From Diphasiastrum complanatum (lineage: Eukaryota; Streptophyta; Lycopodiopsida; Lycopodiales; Lycopodiaceae), in the NCBI GenBank assembly GCA_029204225.1, contig CM055102.1, forward strand, positions 44,586,484-44,650,483: a stretch of DNA of 64,000 nucleotides, read 5' to 3'. Within the stretch, counting starts at the first letter, position 1, and every line of letters starts with the position of its first letter. Below, piece by piece: positions 12,865 to 24,451 of this stretch. The position numbers and the translations under genes were made by a program. Under the pieces are notes generated by a model that was given only the letters and a program-made list of their open reading frames with translations, was not told the origin of the DNA and searched no databases.

Positions 12865-13765
12865 ATGATTCTTGAAAGAGAATTTGCATGTTGTATGGAG
12901 GCTAGGGTTTGGGAGGGTATATCTATACATATTCTAATTATCGATCGATTGTGCTCTTGCTACTGTAGTATCTTCTATAGGTCGTCTGCTAGACTGTTGT
13001 GTGGGTGGTTCTTGCCACAACCAGATCTCTTGAGTGCTTATCTCCTATCCTTGTGATTGTATTGGCTTTATAGTACCCCATGAGGATAGAAATTTTCAGT
13101 TGTGCACCTTGGGTGAGGTGGAGTCTGAGGAACATTCCATCTTCAAATGCCCCATCTACTATGAGACCAAAGGAAGATATTATTGCTTGTTTGAAGACAC
13201 ATCAATTATATTGCGCTCTCTCATTGCATATGAGGACCCACATTGTGTTGCACTTGTGTCACATGAGATTTACTTATTGTTGACGACCAATGCTAGGTGG
13301 ATCAATGAATCCATCATGATACATAGCTTCCAATTACATCCTTCATCTCTAGCAGAAGACCAGAGACACAAATCTAGAGGCAGATGATGACGACGATGAC
13401 GATATTCCTACACCGGACTGCACCAGAGATTAGAGACGGTGCACCACTCAACATCGTACGGCAGTCAGAGCTACTCATCCTACCTTGAGAGCACGACGAG
13501 ATTACCATATTCCAGACATACCTTCAGTGGCAACATGCATCACCTCCTTCAAGAGGACTCGATGACATTGTGTTGATGACATGGCATACCACTATAGGCT
13601 ACACCACTGTATTTCATTAATTGATATGTAGTTTTCTTGTACTGTGCTGGAGACAATTCATACGCTCCCATGGATTTTACATGCTTTGGCATGTGACTCT
13701 TTGTCTTATATGCCTTTTGGCATTATAAAGACATCAATAAAGCTTTCTTTTCTGCGAATCTGTCT
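12865..13765 (+). pseudogene. 5'-truncated LINE 3' end with cysteine/histidine C-terminal motif and 3' tail
   Basis: The frame at 13034-13387 contains FQLCTLGEVESEEHSIFKCP, the C-X-n-H-X-n-C zinc-finger-like block found at the end of ORF2 in some LINEs; the same block occurs at 39432-39527. After the stop there is an untranslated tail ending with GTCTTATATGCCTTTTGGCA, then AAAGACATCAATAAAG (about 13710-13745). The same ending, with GCC-TTT-GGC forming a small stem-loop, closes the two ORF1 units at 48.6 and 50.1 kb, so these belong to one LINE family. RT and endonuclease are absent. Confidence 0.75.
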
Positions 13766-15443
13766 CATAACTACCTTGGTCGAGCAATGTCCTACAAAAC
13801 TCAAATCTATAAAACATTTACAAAGAGTTGCAATGTCTAGGCCCAAAGACCAGCATATAAATTTAATAAACCAAACTCGCTTTCAGGAATTTTTTATTTT
13901 ATTTTCCACGGTAGAGACTTTGAATAGTTTGACGGAAGAAAAGTGGCTAGCTTCCAATGGTCATTGGCTTTTACCATACTCTGCTTCCAATTATCATGCC
14001 CATAATAAAGAAAAAAACATTTGCAAGCTAAGTGAATGCATAAAGTGCAAGTATAGATACTTTTTCATTTCTACTCTAGACGAGCTATACCAGTCTCTAG
14101 CCAAACAACTACAAACAAAGAAAAAGACTAATTTTTCCTTCCAACCCCACCCCTCTTCTCTCCTTTGAATTTCCTTACTCCAAATCTCGGTCCATTTAAA
14201 AACTATTGCATGAGACAGAATCTAGAAAACTATGCAACGTTGTAATTCACCTAATACATCAACATAACCCTTCTTTAATGGACCCTCATATATGGCACAG
14301 AAGATGCTGACATCGTATTAACATAGACCAGATTTTCAAGTTTCCATCAAAGCATTACAATGACAAATAAGTTTGTGCAACCAACATCTTGATCACAAAA
14401 GTTACAAACGGAACACCACTGGTTGATGCTCCTGAATTAAGGGATAAGGTCCATAGAGTTCTCACTTATCATGATTTTCATTGCTTCCAGTGGTCTCAAT
14501 CAGAAGATAAAATTTTTGCTTTGCAGATGGTAAGGGATCTCGCATTCCTTCCAAATGATCTAGTGCCTGTAGCCAAAGAGTCACCATTGAAATAGCATAG
14601 CCTCCGATGACATTTGATCCACATCAACTCAATCTCCACTTAGATCGTGGAAGCAAGACTAAAATCTTTGTGCATCCATGCATGGTTCCACAATGCCTAT
14701 AATAAAATAAAATTGACGCACTTGTCTGGTTGTGATTGATATTCATACATGTCAAATGAAAAATCCAACAATAGTCATTCTTGAAATCGAATGAATCAAC
14801 AAGCAACAACTTGGACCACAAATTTGATTTTATGCATTTTTTGGAAATACTGGTTGGCTGAAGGAACATATTAGTATACAAAAACCAAAAAGAAAACTTT
14901 CAAGAAAGTTAAAGGTATGCACACATAAAAAGATGAAAGGGTGTCACGTGGGATCCAATATACTACTATCATGGATAAAAGGAAGATGAAGCTTAAATGT
15001 GAAACTTGAAACAATAATAGGAGAAAACACATGAAAAGAACTTTAGATAGTTTTTTGGGAATAGTTCAAATGTTACCATATCAACATTACAATCAGAAAG
15101 TACTCAATGAAACAAAAGAATCAACAATTGAAGTTTCTTTAATAGTAATTTCTATACATGGGATGGTCAACATGCCCAAGCAAAAGCGGTTGGTAATCTA
15201 GCTAAGATGTAAAAGGAAAAGAAGAAAGGCCAACAAATGCTACTAACTTTGAAATGTTCGATATTTAGTGCACGAGTGTTACACGCATTCAATAGGTGTT
15301 GTACAAAATAATGAAGTTCGAAAAAATTTAATTCTTTCAGGAACATTTCTTGAAAATGCCCATTCACCACCAACTTTTATGTTTGATCCATTAATATGTT
15401 GAATTTGAGGAGGAAAACATCTAATTCAACCTTTTGTTTGATA
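13766..15443. other. Intronic sequence, nothing recognised
   Basis: Contains ORFs on both strands (13644-14168 +, 14389-14595 +, 14881-14624 -) without known motifs; the first begins inside the LINE 3' tail and is probably fortuitous. Confidence 0.45.
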
Positions 15444-15448
15444 GGCAT

Positions 15449-15915
15449 TGTTATGATCAAAATCTCAGGTGTTGAATCAATGAAGCATAAAAGACAGCAA
15501 TAGACTAAAACCCTACAAGCAATAGACAAGACAATAGGTTCTCCCACGAAGAGCCCAAGCAATACCAATCAATAATCTGAAAATTGAGTGTACAAATGCC
15601 CCTATAAATACCCTACTAATGAACCCTAAAATAGGAATTCAAAAGTAAAGGGAGGCAAAATGTGGAGGGAAAATCGTGCACCCTCCTACGGGCCCCCACT
15701 CCACATATAACCATATAATAAGGGCCCAAGGCCAGTCAATGTCATAAAAAAGGACCCCAGTGCGGGTCATAAGCATATAAAAAAGGCTCTGGGGCCTGTA
15801 CATGACTAATATAAAATGCGTAACCAGAAATATACATAACCAACAGTAAATGTAAAGAGGCCTGCGGAATATATGCAGAGTAGCCCAGTAGGCCTGTATC
15901 CTGTAGTCCGTAACT
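15449..15915 (-). repeat. 3' LTR of gypsy B
   Basis: Matches 20903-21363 closely, with small indels (for example an extra TGTAAAG-type insertion near 15849). Its inner border abuts a purine-rich tract read on minus as CCAGGGAG, a polypurine tract. Its outer border is next to GGCAT. Confidence 0.9.
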
Positions 15916-15991
15916 CTCCCTGGCTATAAAGAACATTGCCCCCAATGTAGGCAAAATAAGATAAGAACCAGTGCCAGAGAAAAATACTGCA

Positions 15992-17051
15992 TCAAGATAT
16001 CCCATCTGAGAAAGGAACATCAAGAGAAGCCGGAGCATCCCGAGAAGCAATGGTAGCTGCAAGTGATCGAGCCTTATCAGCCAGGATAGGGGTATGATAA
16101 AACACATCAATGGGCTCCCAAGTAGCCTCCTCAATAGGACAACCATCCCACTGGACCAAAAACTGAACCTGCCGATGGCGACGACTATGCAATAAGCACC
16201 TGTAAAATAGCAGCTGGCAGGAATGGAAAAAGCTCTGGATCTGTAGGAAATGAGGAATCTCGAGGAGCATCATCCTCAATAGCAGCACGTAATAAACTGA
16301 CATGAAAGATATCACAAGCTCGAGTAGCAGCAGGTAACTCAAGACGATATGTAACTGGACTGAGGCGCTCAAGAATCTGAAAAGGCCCATAATAGCGCGG
16401 CGCAAGCTTCTCAGTAGAAGCAAGACCCTGTACAAAACGATGGCGAGCAAAGCGTAACCGGAGAAAAACAGTATCTCCCTCTGCAAACTCAACATGGCGC
16501 CGATGACGATCAACAATGGTCCTGTACCGCTGCTGAATATGCTGTAAATGAGTAGCAGCTCTAGTAATAATCTCCCGAGCACTCGAAAGATAAGATGAAA
16601 TAGTAACAGGTGCATCATCTGGAGGAGCAGGTATACCGGGTAGAACTGGTGAGTATCCATGAGCAAGCAGGAAAGGAGAAACACCTGTGCTGGAACTAAC
16701 ATAACTGTTATAACTATACTCAGCCAAACATAAATGCTGATCCCAATCACGACCAGATGCAGAAACATAATGTCGTAAATAATCCTCCAATACTCGGTTA
16801 ATAACCTCAGACTGACCATCCGCAAAAGAATGATAAGCAGTGCCCATAAGTATCCTAACATCCAAGATACGCATAAGCTCTGTCCAAAAACCTGATGTAA
16901 ACTTGGTATCCCGATCAGTAAGTATAGATCGTGGGAGACCATGTAAGCGAAAAATCTCAGAAATAAATATACGACCACACTGCTCTACTGTAATAGTACG
17001 TCTGACTGGTATGAAATGAGCTTGTTTAGAAAACCTATCAACTACCACCAA
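15992..17051 (-). pseudogene. Gypsy B integrase core, C-terminal domain and chromodomain-like tail
   Basis: Integrase inserts element cDNA into the host genome. Frame 17051-16185 starts VVVDRFSKQAHFIPV, then TDRDTKFTSGFW (second catalytic Asp) and GQSEVINRVLEDYL (catalytic Glu of D,D35E), the C-terminal KLAPRYYGPFQIL and HVSLL blocks. A frame change leads into QVQFLVQWDG and EATWEP, a chromodomain-like module (about 16180-16100). The N-terminal HHCC zinc domain and first catalytic Asp region are missing: the RNase H end (stop at about 17100) is joined almost directly to VVVDRF. This deletion alone would inactivate the enzyme. Confidence 0.9.
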
Positions 17052-17099
17052 ACAAGACGATCACATAACATCACGAAAGTCTGGACATGTGGCACAAGC

Positions 17100-18504
17100 C
17101 TAAGGAAGATCATCATACCAAGAGTGGGGAGACGTAACAAGACTGTAAGTAAGAGCAGGTAAACGAGACAAAGCATCAACAGCAGCGTTACTTTTACCAG
17201 GCTTATAATGAATATCAAAATGAAAGGACTGTAAAAACTGAAGCCAACGGTATTGACGATCACTAAGATCCTTTTGTGTATACAAATAACGAAGTGACTG
17301 GTGATCGGTAAAAACATCAAACGGAACATAATACAGATAATGACGCCACTTCTTTAAAGCAAAAATGATAGCAAGCAACTCTTTTTCATGAGTGGAATAG
17401 CGCTGCTCATACGAACGAAGACGACGGGATTCATATGCAATAACACACTGACGCTGACGTAACAAAGCACCTAATCCTATGGAACTAGCATCAGTCTCAA
17501 CAGCAAAATGCTGGGAAAAATCTGGAAGACATAAAACAGGGGCAGTGGTAAGCTTAACCTTCAAAGTATCAAAAGCTGACTGACATGCGGGAGTCCAAGC
17601 AAACGAAGTTTCCTTTTTCAATAGAGCATGCAAAGGAGATGCAAGAGTGGCAAAATGAGCAACTGGTTTACGAAGATGGATAGCAAGACCAAGAAACATA
17701 CGAACATCATGAACATCAGCAGGCACAGGCCATGAAAGAATAGAACGGACCTTACGAGGGTCGAGACGAACAGTACCATTAGTAAAAAAGAAGCCCAAAA
17801 ACTTGATTTGTACAACAGCAAAAGAACATTTAGAACGTTTAGCATACAGATGATGAGTAACTAACAAAACAAAAACAGAATGAACGTGCTGAACATGAAG
17901 AGAGAGAGTGGTGCTATAAATGAGGATATCGTCAAAATAAACAATGACACACTTTCCAAGCAGAGGACGAAAGATGTTATTCATGACATTCTGAAAAGTG
18001 GGCGGGCCATTGGTAACACCAAAAGGAAGGACACGAAACTCATACAGACCAAAGTGGGTACGGAAAGCTGTCTTGTGCTCATCAGGAGGATGCATACGAA
18101 TCTGGTGATAACTGGTCAAGTTTAGAAAAGACCTTGGCTTGGCCTAACTGGTCAAACAGGTCATCCATATGAGAGATAGGGTACTGATTACGGATAGTAA
18201 GTTGATTTAAAGCACGATAATCAATACATAGACGTTTAGTACCATCCTTCTTATCAACAAGTAAAACATGAGCACCAAAAGGACTGTGGCTAGGAACAAT
18301 TAGGCCTTAACGTAATAAATCAGACACCTGACGCTGGACTTCCTCGCGCTCAACAATAGACATACGAAAAGGAGGACGAGAAGGAGGTGATGCAGAGGAA
18401 ACAAGGTCTATATGGTGGTTGACATCTCGTAAAGGTGGTAACTGAGTCGGCTCTCTAAAAACATGCTCAAATTCACGCAACAGTTCAGAAAATACCTGTG
18501 GCAA
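17100..18504 (-). pseudogene. Gypsy B reverse transcriptase and RNase H
   Basis: Copies element RNA to DNA. The upstream piece (18504-18307) holds the RT N-terminal linker (HHIDLV, PPFRMS). Frame 18119-17100 has [25 protein letters not shown], and YFDDILIYS as the catalytic YxDD motif, then the thumb (FLGFFF, FLGLA). RNase H follows with AVETDASSIGLGALL (catalytic Asp), YSTHEKELLAII (Glu) and FTDHQSLRYL (Asp), ending in the SRLPAL linker. A frameshift separates the two RT pieces near 18119-18300. Confidence 0.9.
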
Positions 18505-18761
18505 AGGTGGTGCATCCGCAATAGGCTGAACTGGCTGAACAGAAAGAATAGCCGCACAGTGGGCCTTCGGGAGGCTCCGTATGAACTGTTCCCGAAAATA
18601 AGCTAATAGTCCTGCCGAGAATCAATACCGGAAAATATATGCTGAGTACCATCATGAGAGAATGTCAATGTCTGCTGCTGGTTGTAAGTGGAATAATATG
18701 AAAATCTGCCTGACCAAGGAAGTCTCCAATCCGATATGAAAGCTGCTGATACATCTGCGTG

Positions 18762-19211
18762 CTAGGAAAAGAGTGCGCTGGCAACCTCAACATGCAGGGG
18801 ATGAGGCGTAGTGACTGGCATAGCACGAATGCGTGTAGTAATATGACTGCTGAGAAACGAGTGAGTGCTACCTGTGTCAACAAGGGCAATAAACTCACGA
18901 CCAGTGATACGTACGCGAAGACGGATATGGTGTGGACCCGGCTTACCGGCCCAAGTAGCATAAGCAAGCTGAGCATGGCATACAGCTAGATCATGGGGAT
19001 CAGGAACAGGCTCAGTGGGTGTGGCAAACTGATCAACAGGTGGGTCATCATCAAGAATATGAAGGCATATGGCAGAATCAGGACTATCATCAGGTGTGTC
19101 AGCATCATGGAAATAGACGGCAGTAGCAGTGGCAGGCTGTCGGCAATCACGGGCGATATGATCAGGACTCTTACAGTTGAAACATAAGCGCTTCTCATGG
19201 ATCTCAGACAT
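18762..19211 (-). pseudogene. Gypsy B nucleocapsid zinc knuckle and aspartic protease
   Basis: Frame 19211-18762 begins with a CCHC knuckle (CFNCKSPDHIARDC) for RNA binding, then a linker and a protease with ALVDTGSTHSFLSS, where D-T-G is the active site. The protease would cleave the Gag-Pol polyprotein. The frame shifts shortly after. The same arrangement occurs in A (24452-24967) and A2 (47076-46387), so A and B are related families. Confidence 0.9.
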
Positions 19212-20138
19212 CTCAGGCTGTGAGTAGCGACGAACAAAAACAGGACGAGGAGAAAAAGGAGGACGTGGTGCAGAAGGAAGAGTGGACGAAGGTGAACTGA
19301 CAGATGTGGGATTAGCAGAGGATGGAGAGGAAAAAATAGGACGTGTGAAAGAACGCGAAGGACGAGAAACAGAGGAAGAGATGGGAGAGTACTTGTGCTG
19401 CAGTGCGGTAGCAAGGGAGATGGCGAAAGAGTGAGTGAAAAAAAAGAAAAAACATCATACCTGAGTGCGCCTCGTAGACCAGCAATGTAGCGAGAGATGA
19501 GCTCCAATGTAGAAATATCTGGGAATAGATAGGAAAGCTCTGTAAACTGTGTCGTATAAGCAGCCAAGTCACTAGTGTGAGATAAACTGCGAAAGATGTC
19601 GCACTGTCGAATAAGCCACTGAGGATCAATCATCGCTAGGCGGAGTGCTGTCATAAACTCTGTCCAACTAGCAAGGCCAGGGTGTGAAGCCGTCTGGCGA
19701 AACATGCGCCACCAAGTAGCAACATGGCCCTCCAAATGTAAAGCAGCCAAATGTATCCGCTGAATGTCATCTTAGGAAACATAAGGAAGTAGGTCTCAAG
19801 CTTAGAATACCAATTCTCGAGTTCATTCCCATCGGATGACCCAAAATACACAGTAAGCTGAACCTTATCCTTAAAGTCTCTTGGCAAAGGACCAGAAGAT
19901 GAAGGAGTCTCGGGTGGTGGAAATGTACGCTGTGGGGGAACAAGTGGAGATAGTGGAGAAACACTGGACTGTAATGATAGTGTAGCAATCTGGGCAGAAA
20001 GAGCAGTGAACGTCTCTCGTAACTCCTGGCGTAAATCAGTGCGTACATCACTCATGGCTTCCCTAAGTTCATGCCATCTTCGTCAAGGTAAGTGGAAGAC
20101 GGTATGCGAGGCTCAGAAGATGTAGGGGAAGTATCCAT
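19212..20138 (-). pseudogene. Gypsy B gag (capsid region), frameshifted
   Basis: Capsid-type structural protein. A start with MDTSPTSSEP at 20138 is followed by a frame change into 20055-19651 (FKDKVQLTVYFG, ENWYSKLETYF), then into 19750-19400 (HLEGHVATWWRMF, MIDPQWLIRQCDIF, LISRYIAGLRGAL). These blocks are the conserved retrotransposon gag domain shared with A and A2. An A-rich tract at about 19439-19452 coincides with another frame change before the zinc knuckle. Confidence 0.85.
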
Positions 20139-20377
20139 GGTCAAGGAATGCAGGAAGAGAGTGTAAGAAAAGCTTAATATTGGAGGGAGCGGACTTTTGT
20201 CGTCACCCCAAATACGCTCTAGGTACAAAAACGACACTAAGAGCAAGAAAGGAAATGACAAATGTCAAGAAAAGGTGTGGAAAGCAAGGAAAAACCAGCA
20301 AAGATGCCTCTCGATAGAGCTCCAAGCGTGTGCAAAGAGCTGGCTAGAAAATGTGACCACAAGGAGAATGAAAGTGG

Positions 20378-20545
20378 GCGCTGGACAGCCTCCAATCAAT
20401 GCTGAAAATATGGCTGGAAATTTGTGGAAAACGTGATGAAATAGGGCGATGGACAGCCTCCAATCAAAACTGAAATATGGCTGAAACTTTGCTGGAACAA
20501 TGGCTGAAAAATGTGATGAAGTAGGGCGCTGGACAGCCTCCAATC
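20378..20545 (-). repeat. Leader repeats of gypsy B with the GGCTGTCCAGCGCC motif
   Basis: On the minus strand the motif GGAGGCTGTCCA(G/T)CGCC recurs three times, at about 20378, 20446 and 20526 (spacing 68 and 80). It lies between the primer-binding site and gag. The same motif marks the leaders of A, A2 and D. Confidence 0.75.
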
Positions 20546-20890
20546 AATGCTGAAAAGATGGCTGGGAATCCTCTCCCTGAATCAAATGGAGGATTCAAAA
20601 AAAAAGAGAGAAAAGGATTTGGAACTTGGGCGCCGGAAATAATCTGCCCAATAAAAAAAAAAAAAAAAACAAAAATTTCCGGCCGCCAAATTTAGTGGAA
20701 GTACTTCCACTAACTATCTGCTAAAGCTCCGCCAAGGAAAAATGCTCTGATGGGAGTTGGTCCTCCTCCAAACTGTGGTGAATGTTGCTGAAGCAAAGAG
20801 ACGAAAGCCCTCAGCAAAGAGAGAAGAATCAGCAAGGAAAATGGGCACCCAATCAGAAAATCAGATCTGAAATTCAGCAATCAGGAAAGT

Positions 20891-20902
20891 GCTCTGATAC
20901 CA
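20891..20902 (-). promoter_or_regulatory. Primer-binding site of gypsy B
   Basis: Reads TGGTATCAGAGC on the minus strand, complementary to the 3' end of initiator tRNA-Met, and directly abuts the 5' LTR end (TAACT). Confidence 0.9.
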
Positions 20903-21363
20903 AGTTATGATCAAAATCTCAGGTGTTGAATCAATGAAGCATAAAAGACAGCAATAGACTAAAGCCCTACAAGCAATAGACAAGACAATAGGTTCTCCCA
21001 CGAAGAGCCCAAGCAATACCAATCAATAATCTGAAAAATGAGTGTACAAATGCCCCTATAAATACCCTACCAATGAGCCCTAAAATAGGAATTCAAAAGT
21101 AAAGGGAGGCAAAATGTGGAGGGAAAATAGTGCGCCCTCCTACGGGCCCCCACTCCACATATAACCATATAATAAGGGCCCAAGGCCAGTCAATGTCATA
21201 AAAATGGACCCAGTGCGGGTCATAAGCATATAAAAAAGGCTCTGGGGCCTGTACATGACTAATATAAAATGCGTAACCAGAAATATACATAACCAACAGT
21301 AAATGAGGCCTGCGGAATATATGCAGAGTAGCCCAGTAGGCCTGTATCCTGTAGTCCGTAACT
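20903..21363 (-). repeat. 5' LTR of gypsy B
   Basis: Pairs with 15449-15915. Outer end on minus AGTTACGGACTACAGG, inner end CATAACT next to the primer-binding site. Flanked outside by GGCAC. Confidence 0.9.
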
Positions 21364-21368
21364 GGCAC

Positions 21369-21729
21369 GAACTTTTATAGGATTATTCTCGAACTAAGAA
21401 GTAGCCTCTTAGGTACATAATACAAAACTTACCCTGGTTACTTATCTCCCCTAGCTGAATATCACCACACGAGCATGAGATAATGTTCATCTTAGTCAAC
21501 TCAAGTTATTACTAGGCCTCATTAAGACCTATGATGAAAATATTCATATCTAGAGCTTCTTCGATTTGAATGGCTACTATCCTTCTTGGTGTGAAAGATT
21601 ACAACTCGAATTGTACCTGTGAAGGCTCAATATGGTATAACTATGCAATTGCTCGCCCATCTTCTCCATGGACTCATAGAGAAGGCCTAACGTGGACCCT
21701 TCTCTATTTGTGAGGCGCAAGACGATGTG
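21369..21729. other. Sequence between gypsy B and solo LTR C, no gene recognised
   Basis: About 360 bases without recognised coding or repeat signal. It continues, across the nested insertions, at 35515. Confidence 0.5.
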
Positions 21730-21769
21730 TGTCATGCCCATGACTGGTCTCGGGTAGCGTGTCCACGCT

Positions 21770-22109
21770 AGTTATGGACTTGGCTCATTACATTCGCCGC
21801 GTCCATTCTTTTATTTTATTCATATACTGGCCTTGGGCCCTATTTGGTTATATTTTTAGGACTTGGTCACATTGATTTGGAGTGGGAGTCCTCCTATTGG
21901 GAGGGTGCACTATTTTCCCTCCAAATCCTTTCCCCCCCCTTTTTTGAATCTTCCATTTGATTCAGGGAGAGGGTATAAGTAGGGCATCATTGTATTCCTT
22001 TATTCAGTTTATGATGATTGCTCCTCTTTAGCCTCCTTAAGCATTCTCTTCCTGCTTTCTAGCTTAAGTCCTGCTTTCTAGCATAGCTAGTGAATCTTAG
22101 CTTGTAACT
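21770..22109 (+). repeat. 5' LTR of gypsy A
   Basis: Starts AGTTATGGACTTGG, ends TAACT. It lacks about 32 bp (the TATGCATAAGTAGGCCTAAG block) that are present in the 3' LTR and in the A2 LTRs. Confidence 0.92.
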
Positions 22110-22121
22110 TGGTATTAGAGC
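22110..22121 (+). promoter_or_regulatory. Primer-binding site of gypsy A
   Basis: TGGTATTAGAGC, one mismatch from the canonical initiator-tRNA-Met site, immediately after the 5' LTR. Confidence 0.88.
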
Positions 22122-22139
22122 ACTTTCCTGCAGATTTGG

Positions 22140-23120
22140 TGGAGGATGTCCAGCGCCCTACCACTCATCAGTTTCATCGATTTTTCTCCGTCAACCTTCC
22201 TGCAGATTGGAGGCTGTCCAGCGCCCTACCACCCATCACTTTCATCGATTTTTCTCCGTCATTTTTGCAGATTGGTGGTGGCTGTCCAGCACCCTAGTGC
22301 CCATCACTTTCGACGATTTCTTCATCATTTTTTGCAGTTTTGGTAGAGGCTGTCCAGCGCCCTGCTAACCCATCACTTTCGTCGATTTTTTTGGCAGATT
22401 TTCATTGTTTTTGCAGATTTGGTAGCTATTGCCCAGCGCCCTACTACCTCATCATTTTCGACACTTTTCGTCACCGATTTGCTATCCATTTTTTATATTG
22501 ATTGGGGGCTGTCCAGCGCCCTACTACCGTCTCATCTTCAGCGGTAACCCATCACTTTTGTCGATTTTTTCGACAGATTTTCATTGTTTTTGCAGATTTG
22601 GTAGCTATTGCCCAGCGCCCTACTACCTCATCATTTTCAACACTTTTCGTCACCGATTTGCTGTCCATTTTTTATATTGATTGGAGGCTGTCCAGCGCCC
22701 TACTACCGTCTCATTTTCAGCGGTAACCCATCACTTTCGTCGATTTTCTCGGCAGATTTTCATTGTTTTTGCAGATTTGGTAGCTATTGCCCAGCGCCCT
22801 ACTACCTCATCATTTTCGACACTTTTCGCCACCGACTTGCTGTCCATTTTTTATATTGATTGGAGGCTGTCCAGCGCCCTACTACCGTCTCATTTTCAGC
22901 GGTTCTTTTCACCGACTTGCTGTCCGTTTCTGCTATTGATTGGAGGCTGATCGGCGCCTTACTTCAGCACCCTTTCCAGCCTATTGTTCAGCATATTGTG
23001 GATCTTGGTAGTTGCTGCCCAGCGCCCTATTATCTCACCATTCTCGACTAATTTCTCCATCGACTTGCTGCTCATTTTGCTGATTATTTGTCGGCTGTCT
23101 AGCGCCCTCTTTCAGCACTT
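22140..23120 (+). repeat. Leader tandem repeats of gypsy A (179-bp period, CCAGCGCCCTA motif)
   Basis: The 5' untranslated leader repeats the motif (T/C)CCAGCGCCCTA. A tandem array with a period of exactly 179 bp is seen from about 22370 to 22950: the motif GCCCAGCGCCC starts at 22431, 22610 and 22789, with a second CTGTCCAGCGCCC 77 bases after each. More degenerate copies lie on both sides (22150, 22207, 22275, 23016, 23096). Overlapping short ORFs here are by-products of the repeat. Confidence 0.88.
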
Positions 23121-23587
23121 TTTTCAGCTTATTTGGCGCGAGTTGAGGATTCGGATTGGTGTCTGGTTGGCGCATCTATTCTGTCATATCTTCAGCTTTT
23201 ACCTCTCTTTGTTGGCACTACTGATTGGACAACGGATCAGCACCCACCCAAGTATTGCTTGCGCCCATTTGTACTTCCTTTTTGCACCTACTTGCTCTCT
23301 TTTTGTTCACATACTACTCTTTTTCCAACCCCCTATTTCCCTCTCATATTTGTTATTTTGCTGCCTCACACCCTCCTCCTTCCTTTTTCCATTTTGTTAG
23401 AACCCTTCTACTTATTGGCCTTGCACATTTGTTGTCCATTATTCTACTTTCTCAGCCCCTTATTTTTTAATTATTATCCATCTTGATTGGCTGTTTCTGT
23501 GCCATTTTTGGTGATTTTGGAAGTTAGACTAAGTTGGGGTGACGACAAACGTCCTCTCCCTCAGGTTTTGTCTCTTCCTTAGTCCCT

Positions 23588-24451
23588 ATGGCAACTTCTT
23601 CATCAGAAAACCCACCGCAGAGCTCTTTAGATGATCGTTTTACACATATTGATGCCCGCATGGATCATCTTGAGAGTCGTATTGATCGTGTTCTTTCTAG
23701 CCTTGAGACTATCCTACCACGAGGGGATACCATCCCCCCAGACATTCTTCATCATCCTGGTAAAGCACCTTTATTTCCTATTTTGAGTACGCCTGCTCCT
23801 GCTTCATCTTCAGGAGGTGCTTTTGGTAGTACGTTTGGTCTCCCTTCATATAGTGCTAGTCCTTATGGATCTCCTTTCGGGTCTTCTGTACCACCACCTG
23901 GATTTCCCTATGCACCACCAGGATTTCCTTCTCCTACTTTTTCAGGTAATCCTGAGCCCCATTTTGCTCGTGATTTTCGTGATCGCATCCAGCTTACTAC
24001 TTATTCTGGTTCGTTTGACTGGAATATCTTTGAAAATTGGTTCTCTAAATTAGAGACCTATTTTCTAATATATCCCAAGACTGAAACCCAGAAAGTGCAG
24101 TTGGCCGCATTACATTTAGATGGTAGAGCTCAGACTTGGTGGCGTGTTTATCGCTCTAAGCCTACTCGTGAGGGGTTACATATATGGCCCACTTTTCGTC
24201 ATGATCTTCGTATGGCTATGATTGACCCACAGTGGTTGGTTTGCCAACATGATCTGTTTCGTAGCCTTTGCCATACTAGTGATTTGACTACTTATATTGA
24301 TCAGTTTATTGAGCTTTCCTACCTTGCTACTGATCTTCATCCTAGAGAGCTTATTTCACGTTTTATTGCCGGTCTTAGAGACACCTTATGATATGATGTC
24401 TCATCTTTTCGGCCTCTTACTCTCTCAGATGCTATCTCCTTAGCTACTACC
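23588..24451 (+). pseudogene. Gypsy A gag (capsid)
   Basis: Opens MATSSSENPPQSSLDDRFTH, with a predicted coiled-coil-like region (HIDARMDHLESRIDRVL), a Pro/Ser/Gly-rich linker, then the gag domain (IQLTTYSG, ENWFSKLETYF, HLDGRAQTWWRVY, AMIDPQWLV, LISRFIAGLRDTL). A TGA at 24389-24391 interrupts it where A2 reads LRYDVS, so translation would stop before the nucleocapsid. The start matches the A2 gag at 41814. Confidence 0.9.

Larger units (their letters stand above)
15449..21363 (-). mobile_element. Ty3/gypsy element B (nearly complete, frameshifted)
   Basis: Two LTRs of 461-467 bp in the same orientation enclose gag, protease, RT, RNase H, integrase and a chromodomain-like tail, all on the minus strand. 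Flanks are GGCAT (15444-15448) and GGCAC (21364-21368), a 5-bp target duplication with one mismatch. The primer-binding site is at 20891-20902 (read on minus TGGTATCAGAGC). LTR ends follow the pattern AGTTA...TAACT rather than TG...CA. Gag and pol are broken by frameshifts and a deletion at the integrase N-terminus, so it cannot be autonomous as it stands. Confidence 0.92.

Noticed and set aside
13644-14168. 174-codon plus-strand ORF
   Set aside because: It starts inside the LINE 3' tail and shows no domain; probably chance.
15992-16978. 328-codon hydrophobic Leu-rich frame on the minus strand
   Set aside because: Mostly an out-of-frame shadow of the gypsy B integrase frame (17051-16185). 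Only its last part (chromodomain-like QVQFLVQWDG) is real and is included in the integrase entry.
22140-23120. CRISPR-like regular repeats
   Set aside because: Repeats are untranslated leader sequence of an LTR element in a plant genome, with related rather than unique intervening sequence and no cas genes.
23133-23486. Hydrophobic ORFs in the gypsy A leader
   Set aside because: They arise from the pyrimidine-rich leader repeats, overlap each other in three frames, and precede the well-defined gag start at 23588.
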